Below are positions 23,132 to 34,152 of a stretch of 64,000 nucleotides of DNA, one piece after another. A model generated the notes under the pieces. The model did not search any database. It had not been told where the DNA came from and worked only from the letters and a program-made list of their open reading frames with translations. Made by a program: the position numbers and the translations under genes. Source of the DNA: Trifolium pratense. Its lineage: Eukaryota; Streptophyta; Magnoliopsida; Fabales; Fabaceae. The stretch spans positions 21,427,362 through 21,491,361 of the forward strand of contig NC_060061.1 in the NCBI RefSeq assembly GCF_020283565.1, given 5' to 3'. Numbering within the stretch: position 1 is the first letter of the stretch; every line of letters starts with the position of its first letter.

Positions 23132-24522
23132 TGATGAACTTTTTGCAAGTATACAAAAGTCGACAAGTAGTATTTTAAGATATCGTTTCCACGAGGATTG
23201 TATTAAATTCGTATCGCAGTAATTGTATTAAGAACGTTATTTTTAAACATCTTGATTGGGGAATATTTCAGAAAGTTCTTTCGATTCTTTGTTTCAAAAA
23301 GGTTTTTAAACAATTGAGAGTTTGTCGGATCAAAGTATTTCGCATGCAACACGTGAACTTATACACAATTGATTCGGTTAACTCACTCAATGATGAATCG
23401 ATAGCAATTGGATTCAATCTCTTGCAATCCAATACTCTCAATCAATCACAAATCCCTAATTTCTTAGGTGATTTGTGATTCATTGAGGCTTTTAACACAT
23501 AATTCATATATCATAATCAATTAATGCCTAATCTCTTAAACACAATCAATTACTCAAACTTCTTAATTCCATAACTAAATCCTATATTCTCATAGAAATT
23601 CAATTACTAACAACAATTATGTGATTAGCTACAAAACATAAAAGCCTTACAAGCAAAGAAGTTTGAATTGAGTTAATTACACCGATTACAAATGTTCAAA
23701 GCTCACTTGAATGCGTGCTCCATACTCTTCACCTCGAACTCTCAACCTAGGAGCTTAATGTGCCATCTTCTTCTTGCGCATCATCAACATCCTGCTTAGT
23801 TCTTGCATCATCTTCTTGATCTTCAGCTAAGAAAATGGAAAGAGTCGCGAGCTTGAGCGAAAATATGAGTTTTAGATCCAAAAAGTCGAACCCCTGCACT
23901 GGAAACTCTGTTTCTATTTATAATTTCACGAACCTGCGCCATGCGCAGGCCCTTGCGCCCTGGCGCAAAAAGGCAGTTATAGCTGCGCAGTGGCGCAGGC
24001 CTCTTGCGCCGTGGCGCAGCTTCCAGCTCAGGATCCATTTCCCAGATGTTCATCTTGCGCCATGCGCAGCTCTTCTGCGCCATGTCGCATCTTACAACGA
24101 TCAAATCTTCCAGCATAAGCCTTGATTGCGCCATGCGCAACTCTTTTGCGCCACGACGCAGAACCCAACGAGGCTCTCCAACAATTGCGTCCTTAAATGC
24201 GCCATGCGCATCCCTGTGGTGCCATGGCGCAGGTCTCAGAGAAAATCCTTCCAAAATAGCTCACATTTGCGCCATGCGCAGCCCTGTGGCGCCATGGCGC
24301 AGCCTACAGAGATCTTGAGCTTCCAATTGTTGCTCAATTGCGCCATGCGCAACACTCCAGCGCCATGGCGCAGCCTGAATTCAAATTTTCCCTGTTTTGC
24401 TTGCGCAACACTCAACCTTCGATTCGGCTCTTTTTTCACTCATTATGATCAACTTCCTTACATTATTACCTAAAAATTGTCTTAAATATGCTCGGATAAC
24501 ATGTAATGATGAGGATTCATCA
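23132..24522 (-). mobile_element. Solo LTR (1391 bp) with GC-dyad array
   Basis: It begins TGATGAAC and ends ATTCATCA on the + strand, flanked by AAAGA on both sides (23127-23131 and 24523-24527). Transcription would run leftward: the TATA box is at 23915-23922 (reverse), with a dyad array at 23937-24373 just upstream of it. The 3' end in element orientation carries AATCCTCGTGGAAACGATA and CTTGCAAAAAGTTCATCA, matching the ends of the copies at 27364 and 46556. No internal retrotransposon sequence is present. The frames at 23823-24473 are by-products of the array. Confidence 0.85.
23937..24373. repeat. Array of about 7 paired GC dyads
   Basis: Seven modules of about 62 bp each hold two near-palindromes of the type TGCGCCATGCGCA and GCGCCATGGCGC separated by about 10 bp. 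The region is strikingly GC-rich against the AT-rich surroundings. It lies about 14 bp upstream of the reverse-strand TATA box of the solo LTR. Confidence 0.85.
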
Positions 24523-26104
24523 AAAGACATAGTTGCATTTTAACCAAGTCACAAGCCACTTAGTTACTTTTGAAAACAAATGCATGTGACAGTATCATTT
24601 ATTTTGCAAGTTGTCATGAGTTATCTTTTGGAGGCAAACTATGATATTCAAATTTCAAAAGTAAAAAATAAAATCTATATTTTACAAGGGATAAATTCTA
24701 ACTGATATGAATTTTAACTATCATATACGAGACAAATTATCGCCGATAAAAAATTTAAAATAATTATCATATGTGATACAAGTTCTTACTAATAAAAATT
24801 TCAAAAAAAACTATTTTACACGGGGTAAATTCTAACTGATATATAATTTTTTTTGTACAAACTGATATATAAATTTTAACTATCATATACGAGATAAATT
24901 ATCACGGTAAAAAATTCAAAATAATTATCATATGTGAGATAAGTTCTTACTAATAAAAAAATTTTAAAAACTATTTTACAAAGGATAAATTATAACTGAT
25001 ATCTAAATATGTTCTATGTAATTATTTCTTTCGATTTAAATATTTAGAATTGCAACCAATTTTAATTACCAAACTATAACTTAAAGAAAAATAATGTCGT
25101 AACATTACGATCCGTGCGATAGCACGAGTCTATTACTAGTACAAAGATAACATTATATCTCAAAAAATATTTGACAAAAACATCAAGATATACAAATGTA
25201 AGTGTAAGACTAGTTTCATTTTTATTTAGACCCACTCATATTTTCTTTTAAGATGTGTTTGGTTTGAGGGAAGAAAAGAGAGAGAAAAAAAATGAAACCT
25301 AATAAATAAACTTGAACTAAATTTAGTGCAAATTCATTCGTTAGTAATAGTATTTTTCAATCTCTCAAATCAAACAAAACATAATGTATAAAATATGACA
25401 CTCGCAATTCATTCACAACAATTTCATGATAATCATCTTTGCTGTAAATTTAAATAGCACAACTCATAAATCAATCCAACTTGTTCAAAAAATAAATCAA
25501 TCCAAATACACAACAAAATAAACAAAAAAAATAAAAATAGAAAGTAAATAAAAAAATGAAGAAAACCAACTACACACGTCAACCTAACATATACACATAA
25601 AACCTCCCCCCAAACAGAAATGAAAATGAAAACTGCTTATTTGTTTATATAAATATTTGGTGATCGATCACTAGATTATTATATTTATTTTTCTAGATAT
25701 AGACGGTTAAGAAAAAATAAAATAAAACAAGAGCACGGTTATTCATCTTAATAATCTGGCCGATCTGAATTGAGTGTGGGCCGTTCTTCCAACTCATACT
25801 GTTGCTTTGACTTAGGTGACTTACCATGTGACCAATGACAAACAATGTCAGATTCGTCTTACTGGTCCCTTAAATTAGGTTATTTTATATAATTAAATAT
25901 AACTTCAAGACTAACTAGTGTTGAATTTTCTTTTAACTCTATCATCATAGACAATAAATATCTATTAAAACTTAGATATTTAGTGATGATTAATCATTGA
26001 TTAAAAATTTGTTGAGTATGTAATATAAATTAGAAAAAATCAATAAGAGATCAATAACCTAAAATAGTGGTTCTCTGTCAAATTTAGAGATAACCTTTTT
26101 TATT
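24523..26104. other. Helitron right arm and intergenic DNA
   Basis: Up to 25139 this is the right part of the Helitron, with an internal direct repeat of about 200 bp (compare TTTACAAGGGATAAATTCTAACTGATAT and TTTACACGGGGTAAATTCTAACTGATAT, from about 24680 and 24813). From 25140 to 26104 it is AT-rich DNA without a supported gene. Confidence 0.45.
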
Positions 26105-26655
26105 TTTGATACAGAGATAACCTAAGATATATCAAGATTTAAAGATGTTTTATGGCCTAGAATAAAGAATGATGTAGTAGAATTTTCGTACATTCATGTG
26201 TGACTTGTCAGAAATCGATAATAGAAAAAACTTATAGAAAATGTTACAACCATATTAATTAAAGATATACTTACCTATTAGAAATGAAATTGTTGTTATG
26301 AATTTTGTGTTAGGATTATCAGAGAGACAGTCAAGATGTGATGCTAGTATATTTGAGTTGTAATTGATCAATTGACTAAGTCAACAAATTTCATTCTAAT
26401 GAATATGGAGTACTCGTTGAATAAGTAACTCATTTTTAGTACATCAAGGAAAGTGTGTTAGACTTTATGGAGTGTAGTCAAGTATCGTATCAGATATAGA
26501 TCTAAAATTTACGTATGAATTTTGGAAAAGTCTTCAGGAGTTATAGGAAGGAGTTGAGTATGAGTTTGGCTTATCGACCTCGAATATATATGGTTGGTGT
26601 CAGAAATGACCATTCAATCTTTAAAAGATCTATTAAGAGCTTTTGCAATCCTACC
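26105..26655 (+). pseudogene. Decayed Ty3/Gypsy integrase fragment
   Basis: Broken frames keep the order seen in Gypsy pol: YQDLKMFYGLE(N)KNDVVEF and a damaged TCQK zinc-finger end, then a region like MDFVxGLSERQS, a WxxF-type NFGKVFRSYRKELSMSLAYRP segment in place of FWKSLQEALGTKLSLSSAYHPQ, and NDHSIFKRSIKSF in place of ERTIQSLKDLLRAC. Frequent stops make it non-functional. The assignment is by pattern recall, frame by frame. Confidence 0.65.
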
Positions 26656-26919
26656 TAGGATCTTCTAAATTAAGTCTTTATTTAATTTTTTATTATATTT
26701 TTACTCTGTATAATGCACGTATCAAATTTATTTAATCATTCTTTAATTTTTGAAGTTTAAGATAAAAGTAACTAAAATTTAGATTTTTTTTTAAAAAGTC
26801 TGAACTTAAAAGTTAATTTTGGTGGTCTTCGATCTCTCTTCTACAATAGGTCCCTATAATGAGCCAATTCCTAAGTTCTACAAGTATGCAACTTTAATTC
26901 AAGCCATGAAAAATTTAGC

Positions 26920-27126
26920 TATATTATCTCTAATATAAACTGTATCCTAGCTCTAAATTCTGATTTTGGGGTGAAATTTGTAAAACGACAAGCGAATATG
27001 ATTACTCATATGTTTGCACGGGCGGATATTTCTTGGTTTAGTCTTTATCTTTTTAATGTAGTACATTAAAAGGACAACTTTTATATAATGAATGATATGA
27101 GTTTGATTTTGTCAAAGAAAAAAAAT
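26920..27126 (+). pseudogene. LINE RNase H C-terminal scrap
   Basis: The frame NSDFGVKFVKRQANMITHMFARADISWFS corresponds to the end of the LINE at 19813-21120 (FEIKFTKRQANMAAHTLARVAISWSS). It ends IMNDMSL, as that copy ends INEMS, and a short A run follows. It is old, with stops, and severely 5'-truncated. Confidence 0.75.
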
Positions 27127-27363
27127 CCATGGATGAAGTAAACAACTGTGTTGTTTTTTTATGGCTAAATTAAGTACTTCTTCTAATGATGAAGTTCTAA
27201 TACACATTAGCTCTCCTTTAGGAAAGATGTCAATGAGATTAGACATTATGCGGTTTCGAATTGCATAATCTTCAAAGCCCAACACTAAATCAAAGGGCAC
27301 TAAAAATTGAATTGTTCCTAGTTTGCCAACAACAGAGAATAAAAGGAAATAGAAGTAAAAAGA

Positions 27364-28770
27364 TGATGGCGATTTTCGCAAGTGTACGAAATCGTGCAAG
27401 TAATATATTTAAAACGGTAAGACCGAGTGTCGAACTCAAGGATCGCATTATACTGTTGAATTGTGATTTTTACTCGATTGAACAAAAGGTTTCAGTTTGT
27501 TTGGTTGCAATAGCAATAATAATAACAACGAAAGTTATTTTGAAATTTGATAATAATAAAAATGTCAGGGATGAGTATCCTTTGGGTTCTAACTCTATAT
27601 TATTAATTTGATCATAATATTGAATTCATTCAAGATGTTGTTACCAATTTCCTAGATTGTTTAATCCTAATCTCTTAGTGATTAAACCTTTATTCTTAAG
27701 ATAACCCCTAATCTCTTAGTGAATTTAAAATTTAGAATAAGCATATGAATATCAGAAATTATAATGATTTCAAGGGTTTGCATCCATCTCTAGACTACAA
27801 AGGCAAGAATATGTAATCTCAAGCATTCACAAATTCCACTCTCGTTTCAAATCGTGAATCGTAAATCAATTTAAAAGTGATCAAGTTATAAAAAGCATTA
27901 AGAACGGAGATTACATAAACAACATACTTAAATTCATTCAAATAGATAGTATCAAATCATAACATATTGAGTTTTCATCCAAATTCAACTCATCCCTAAC
28001 AATGGAGAATTTAGTTACTCATGAAGAATTACAAAGAATCAAGAAAAGTGAAAGAATTACACATAAGATCGATGTTGAGAAGTTTCAAATCCAATGATTG
28101 TTGTTGAACGACGGCTCCTCTCAAACCCTAGCAAAGTGTTTCTCTCAATTCTATGTAAAAATCTCTGAACCCTAATAAAATATGACTTTTGGGCTTATAT
28201 AGACTTCAAAAACGCAGGATCTGCGCCTGGGCGTAGCAAAGCTGCGCCTGGGCGTGGCTGACGTGGCAAGTGAAAATCAGAGCTACGCCTGGGCGTGGCA
28301 GAGTGGCGCCTGGGCGTGACAAGTCATTGTTGAACCATGTTGAAGTGAGCAGAACTGCGCCTAGGCATGGCAAAGTGGCGCCTGGGCGTGACAAGTCAGT
28401 GTTGAACCATGTTGAAGTGAGCAGAACTGCGCCTGGGCGTGGTTAAGTGGCGCCTGGGCGTGGCTGATTTGATTAATTTTTTCCAAACTTCTTGCTTGAA
28501 TCACTAACTCTCATAGTTGACTTTCCGAAACTCCTTGGACACTATTTCACTTCAAATACTAAGAGTGCACCTGATAACACACAAAGATATAATAATACTC
28601 CAAGAATTGTTTGGTTAGGGAAAAATCAACACAAATCAAACTATTTTCTCTAGTTATTGGAGGAACTAAATTTCTATACAAAAGTGATTAAAATTGAAAT
28701 AAACTAAGAAAATTAATTAAAATAAAGTCTAAAACTGATTGAAAAATTAAATAAAAATGATGAACAATCA
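27364..28770 (-). mobile_element. Solo LTR (1407 bp) with GC-dyad array
   Basis: It begins TGATGGCG and ends ACAATCA on the + strand, flanked by AAAGA on both sides (27359-27363 and 28771-28775). In element orientation there is a dyad array, then a TATA box (28194-28202, reverse), then a 3' end CTTGCGAAAATCGCCATCA like those of the sister copies. TAATCTCTTAGTGAATT-type words in the middle are shared with the 23132 copy. There is no protein-coding content. Confidence 0.83.
28213..28466. repeat. Array of about 4 paired dyads (GCGCCTGGGCGTGGC type)
   Basis: Eight near-palindromic words of the form GCGCCTGGGCG are organised in pairs, with a 73-bp longer unit duplicated (about 28317-28462). The array lies about 12 bp from the reverse-strand TATA box of the solo LTR. 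Confidence 0.85.
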
Positions 28771-28775
28771 AAAGA

Positions 28776-30414
28776 CTCAGAGACAATAGGAAATCGAAAG
28801 ATAGTGTATAAATTCTTTCAATCGTACACCAGAATGAGTGCGTCGTCGGAAGTTGGGGTTTAACGTTAACTCTTCTAACTTTCCAAATGGTGTTAATTTT
28901 TTAGTTAATGACGTGTAAGAAAAAGTGTATGTGTCAAGTTTCTATTGGAGAACAGTACCAACAGTATGTATGGTACTGTTTGTAAGTTTTCTCCTAATAT
29001 TATAAACATGAATTAAAAAAATCATTAAAAAAATGTGAAGGTACACAAAAGTTGATAAAAAAGTAAGAATTAAATGTCGTGTCAGAAAATATTTAAGGAC
29101 AAAAAATTTTTGAAATTTTTTGTAGAAACTAAAAATAAAAGGAACTAAAAACAAAACATGAAATATTTATATGGGTCTAAAACTTTTTTTTTTTGTTGGA
29201 ATCTATAACTTATTTAAACTAGTGCGCAGATTTTTTTTACTAACTAACAAAGCAATACAAATAAAACAAATACTAAATTTAAAAGACCTAAAAATATATT
29301 TAAACTTCTATTAATTTATTAAAACTGATTAAAATTGAGTGCAAGTTGCAATATAGTAAAAAAGTTGCAATATAGTAAACAAAACCTTTTAAAAATTATA
29401 AAATAAAACTTTTTGACATGCTTTATTTATTTTTTGATTTTTTTATAAATAAAATTACATTATAAATTAAAGGAGTTGTATAAGATTTATTCAATCGTTA
29501 CAATTCGAAACAATTATCATTAGATGTTATGAAAGTACGCTAAGAAATTATTACACCCTTTTATTTATTTTTTGTGACAACTCTTCTGTTATAAGAAAGA
29601 AAAAAAAAGAAGTCTAATATATAATCCTATAGAATAGACTATAGAGTTAAATAATATCTTCTTAAGAATTATTTCTTCTAAAAATTATTTCTTCTGAAAA
29701 TTAAATTGGAGTACTTTTAAAATAATTCATATTTATAAAAAAAAAAACTTATTAATCAATTAAAAATAATCACTTTAGTTTGACTATGACACAATGCTTT
29801 TATTTGTGTCATTTCACCACGAATATGCCCGTCATTGTTGAATCTTGACATAAGAAAATAAGAAAATGAAAATATATTAAAATTCATTGATCCACTTTAG
29901 GACAAATAAAAAAGACACCAATCTCATATGTCATCTCGCTCCCATCCAACTTCAGTATTTCATTGACTTACTTTTACATATATAGTATATCTTTGAACTA
30001 TGACTATTATTAATAGTTTTTAAAAATAATAAAGATTTGCTAAGCATCAATGAAGATGAATTGAGTTGGCACAAAAATATCCACCAATCATATGCTGAAA
30101 ACCTCAAATTTATTAATAGAAAAAGGAAAATAAACAAGCAAGCATGGGGACCATCAAAACCCATGAAAAGAAAAATTTCTTAACTTATCCTTACAACATC
30201 GGCTTGTAAAGTGCGGATTGCCTCTTACTTATAAATTCTTATTCAGATCAATTCACATTCGATGAGAAACTTCTTAACAAAATTATTGGAAACTAAGAGA
30301 ACAAAAACCATGTCTAAAAATGAGCAAGTCCACCAAGTGTAAATTCTAAAGAGAGACCAAAAAAATCTAAGCACAACTATATATCTTCTTTAAAAATATG
30401 AGAAATTAACAAGG
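28776..30414. other. Intergenic AT-rich DNA
   Basis: No credible gene; the two 70-codon minus-strand frames (28942-29154, 29952-30164) are composed of low-complexity F/L/Y-rich sequence and resemble nothing known to me. Confidence 0.5.
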
Positions 30415-30419
30415 AAAAT

Positions 30420-31128
30420 GCTACTTCTAGCGAAAAAAGAAATAGCGAAACTTTCACGAATGAGGTGTCAAAATATTAATGGAGTATTTGGTTTCTCTCT
30501 CCAGCCTTCATGAAACAACCAAAACTTTCCCAAAGCAAATCACCATCGTTCACCACCTCCCTGCAATTTCATTTCATCCGCTTTGGATCGTGATTTACCT
30601 CCGGTATGTGTTTTTTCTCCTCCCATCTCCGACGAGTGGTATATTTGTCGCCTTTCTTCTACCTTCCTCGTCGCAGCAGTCGCCGTTCCTTTGTCGTTGT
30701 TCGTCGTCAGCGTTATCTATTGCAAATTCAATTGAGATTTTCTCTGTAAATTAATTGATTTGCAGTTGTTTGTTGACTATTTTATCAATTATCAACATAT
30801 TTTTCATCTAGTTAAGCACTAAATACTCTGTTTAAGTTTCAGAAATTACCTGATTAAAAACAAAAAAAGTTCTACAAATTACCATAGACCACAAGATTAA
30901 GTGATTTAGCAATGTTTTGAATGTGTGTTTTATTGATAGCAACAAGGAAGTTTGTGTTTTTTTTAGTGTGTTTTATGTTTGGTCTTGAGTGTGTGGTTTT
31001 GACAAGATTTTTTGGTTTTTTCTGGAACTTCTTGTTGCTATTTCATTGTATCCTTTTCAATTCATGTTGTGCCGTGAAAATTTGGGGTTTCGTGAATTTT
31101 CACGAGAAAGTGGTTCGCTGTATATAGC
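30420..31128. mobile_element. Possible terminal-inverted-repeat element with captured GC-richer DNA
   Basis: The left border ATGCTACTTCTAGCGAA and the reverse complement of the right border GTGCTATATACAGCGAA match at about 13 of 17 bases, and both continue with TTTCACGA-like words. Inside, 30540-30720 is richer in C and resembles a plant 5' UTR and first exon followed by a GTATGTG splice donor. The 91-codon frame at 30479-30754 has no recognisable domain. Target duplications were not found. Confidence 0.35.
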
Positions 31129-31567
31129 ACCACTCAATTAACAATCGTAAAATATTACCATCTATTTATGAGTTTTCAAGCACAAGCTAGCTACTTCTCA
31201 AAAAAAAAAAAAAAAAGCACAAGCTAGCTACAAATGTATGAAACATTTACAACTAAAGAGGAGTTTCACATGCTAGCCAAATTTTATGCAAACCTATAGT
31301 GTAAGCGGCTGTTATTAACTAAGCAACACAAGCTAAAGCAATACCAACGAAAGCAACAAAACAATTGATCGAACATTTGTGATCTCACAGCCAACAAAAA
31401 ATAATGGATTATGAGATCACAAATGTTCAAAACAAAGCGAACTCAGGATCTTGATTAAATTAGAAGAGATCTATGTTATCTCACCTAAGCGCTAAGTAAT
31501 ATTGTATTAATCAAATATGTTTTAAGAAAGATGTTAGAATTCAAACTTTAAAACTAAACTAACCATT
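31129..31567. other. Intergenic DNA; left target duplication of a LINE at its end
   Basis: It holds a local inverted repeat around GTGATCTCACAG...ATGAGATCACAAATGTTC (about 31370-31430) but no gene. AAACTAACCATT at 31556-31567 is the left copy of the next element's target duplication. Confidence 0.5.
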
Positions 31568-32459
31568 GGTGGCGATCCGGCGCGTTTGGCTTTATGGGAA
31601 CCGGTGCTTGCTCGTATAAAGAATAGATTATCTGGGTGGAAGAGTCGCTTTCTTTCGGTGGACGTCTAATACTGCTTAAGTCTGTCTTAACCTCTCTACC
31701 TGTCTATGCTCTTTCCTTCTTCAAAGCTCTCTCAGGTACTATCTCTTCTATTGAATCTCTTTGATTATTATTATTATTATTATTTTAATTTTAATTTTTT
31801 TTTTTTTTGGGGGGGGGGGGGGGGGGGGAGGGGAGTAAGGATGTTAGGAAAACCTCTTGGATTAACTGGAAAACTATTTGTCTGCGTAAGGAGTATGGGG
31901 GTTTGGGGGTTCGGCAGTTGAGGGAGTTTAATTTAGTTTTGTTAGGGAAATTGTGTTGGAGGTTGTTGGTGGATAGAGAGGGTCTGTGGTTTAGAGTGCC
32001 AGAGGCTCGATATGGTTTGGAGGGAGGTAGGGTGAAAGCACATACGGTTCTCTTTGGGCTTTGGTTCGATCGTGGATTGACATTTATATGGTGGACTACA
32101 CTTCTTTGGGTGATCATTTTGTCCAGTTTACTTCTTCAGCAGACGGTTCTTGTGCACGACAGTCTTTTATGCAGCTTATTTGGCTTGCTTGTGTTTGGAT
32201 TATGGGGACGGAAAGAAATCATAGATTATTCGGCGGCTCAACAAGTACTTCTCATCAATTGTTGGATAAGATCAAGCTGTTTTCCTATAGGTGGTTGAAG
32301 ACGATGAATGTGACTTTAGTCTCAAACTACCATAGCTGGTGGTCTGATCATTTACTTTGTTTGGGCCTTGTATGATTTGTTTTATGGTTCTTTTTGTGAC
32401 TCTTTGTAAATATTTTTAGTCGCTCTCGGTACACCTTGTACTGGAGGCTGTTTATTAAT
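31568..32459 (+). pseudogene. 5'-truncated LINE with a 12-bp target duplication
   Basis: AAACTAACCATT flanks both ends (31556-31567 and 32460-32471). Frames in order read GGDPARLALWEPVLARIKNR, a damaged LPVYALSFFKA segment, WINWKTICLRKEYGGLGVRQ, LLGKLCWRLL, and finally FMQLIWLACVWIMGTERNH...SYRWLKTMNV with the terminal SNYHSWWSDHLLCLGLV. These belong to the end of a plant LINE reverse transcriptase and its C-terminal tail. Frameshifts and a stop interrupt it. In place of the usual FFWGG codons stands a homopolymer block (T then about 20 G, 31790-31828). Confidence 0.88.
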
Positions 32460-32471
32460 AAACTAACCATT

Positions 32472-33046
32472 AATTATCAACAACTAGTATTTTCATTTAG
32501 AAAAACCAAGATGAGTTGTCCTAATAATGTTGCTGTTGGACCACACACTTAGGTTAAATACAAGTACAACACACTATTAAGTTGGAAATAAAATTCGACC
32601 CGTAATTTAACAATAATTCTCCAACGACAAGTAAAGCTTATATATATTTGTGGTAGCTAGCATCTCTCTCTCAAGGTTGGACTAATAATCAAATGAAATT
32701 TGTGGATATCAAGTATAAATCATAGTTTGCATATCTTCACTCATTGCATCGATTGGCTTATATACTATAGTATTAATATGAAGCAGTAGTCGACAGTGTA
32801 CTTGTTTGTCATTTTGTCATTAGGATCCACCACGAGTACAGTTTGCATTCATTTGATTTCACGTAAAATAGTTAAATATGGTATAAAAATAATAAATAAC
32901 GTGTCCAACTTGTTGACTCATGCATTGATTATTGTTAGCTCCGTCTTAAAATAAGCGAATTATTTGACTATTTTATACACATTGCAAAAATTTATAAATG
33001 TTTCAAAAGAATAGTTTAGTTGATAATTTTTCGAGATATTATTTAG
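32472..33046. other. Intergenic AT-rich DNA
   Basis: No gene, RNA or complete repeat could be supported. Confidence 0.5.
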
Positions 33047-33655
33047 CGATGGTAATTGGACCTATATTCAATGGGTACCCGAAAAAAATATCCAAAATGG
33101 ATATGGTAAAAACCCGTATTTTGGATAAGAGAACGGGTATGGATAATTAGCCGCAAATATGAACGAGTATGGGTGCGAGTACGAGTACCTTAGTACCCAC
33201 CACGCCCCATACTCATATAATATGTATTTATTTATTTTATTTATATTATTATATAGTAATATATCTATATCAATTTTTTAAAAATACAACACTATTAAAC
33301 TATTACACATTTTTAATAAAAATGTTTATTTATAATATAGCGCAAACACAATATGAGTATGTCAATAACGATATGAACTTTAGCACGATATTGTCATGAC
33401 TCAACATTAAAATCTTTGAATTTTTATTAATTCTATTAAAATTATATGATATTTTATAATTGATCGATTTATTTTTAGCAAAAATGCGGGTAACGGATAC
33501 GGGTATAGGTACTTGAATACCCATAGGGTATGAGCATGGGTACAAAGATTGTTAGTCACGCGGGTATGAGGATGAGTACAAATATTTTTTCAAACCGCGG
33601 GTATGGGAAGGAGTACTATAGTACCCTACCCATACCCTACCAATTGCCATTCCTA
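33047..33655. mobile_element. MITE-like inverted-repeat element rich in GGGTA words
   Basis: The ends GGTAATTGGACC... and ...CCAATTGCCATT are imperfect inverted copies. Both flanks are dense in GGGTATGGG, GGGTACCCG and CGAGTACGAGTACC words that face each other across an AT-rich centre. It is non-coding; family and target duplication were not resolved. Confidence 0.5.
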
Positions 33656-34152
33656 ATATTATTGATGAGACAAAAATTAGATTATTAAAATAGAGAAATG
33701 GTGTTCTTTTATTTTTCTTCATTTAATTAAAGATATTTTTGTAAAAATATAACTAATGCACCTTACATTTTAAAAAAGTCTTATAAATTAAATACAACAA
33801 AATATTGAAAAAATGTCATATTATTAGAACGGGTGTAATAACTTAAGAGTGATGGAGATAATACTACTAATTAGAAAATAAAATTATAAAACATATGATT
33901 AATATTGTCGTGAAAATCAAAAGAGTCCATTTTAAAGAAAATCAAAAGAATCATTCATTTGAAAGATAGAGAGTGTTGAAAATTCCACTCTACCCATAAC
34001 ATGTGGGAAGACTTATTGGTCTACGATGATGCAAGTATTTGGCCTATATAACCCACTTGCAAACTAGATCTCTTATATACTTAAACAGTCACAAACAAAT
34101 ATAGATAAGTTATTATTTGTGGGTGAGAGATAGTTTCTCATATTGTGTCAAG
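33656..34152 (+). promoter_or_regulatory. Upstream region of the PLT-like transporter
   Basis: A TATA-like TTATATACTT at about 34073-34082 lies some 75 bases before the chosen ATG. An in-frame non-ATG extension back to 34117 is possible but adds residues (VRDSFSYCVK) unlike the family, so the ATG at 34153 is preferred. Confidence 0.5.

Larger units (their letters stand above)
22938..25139 (+). mobile_element. Non-autonomous Helitron carrying a nested solo LTR
   Basis: It starts A/TCTATATAAGAAAG and ends with a CGTGC-GATA-GCACG hairpin (25113-25126), then CTAG (25136-25139) before a T. A related, eroded 5' segment sits in intron 2 of the transporter gene (35383-35540). The solo LTR at 23132-24522 interrupts it; the Helitron's own body is only about 0.8 kb. 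Confidence 0.78.

Noticed and set aside
23823..24473. Overlapping frames of 96-143 codons on both strands
   Set aside because: They are translations of the GC-dyad array in the solo LTR; composition follows the repeat, and there is no domain or codon bias.
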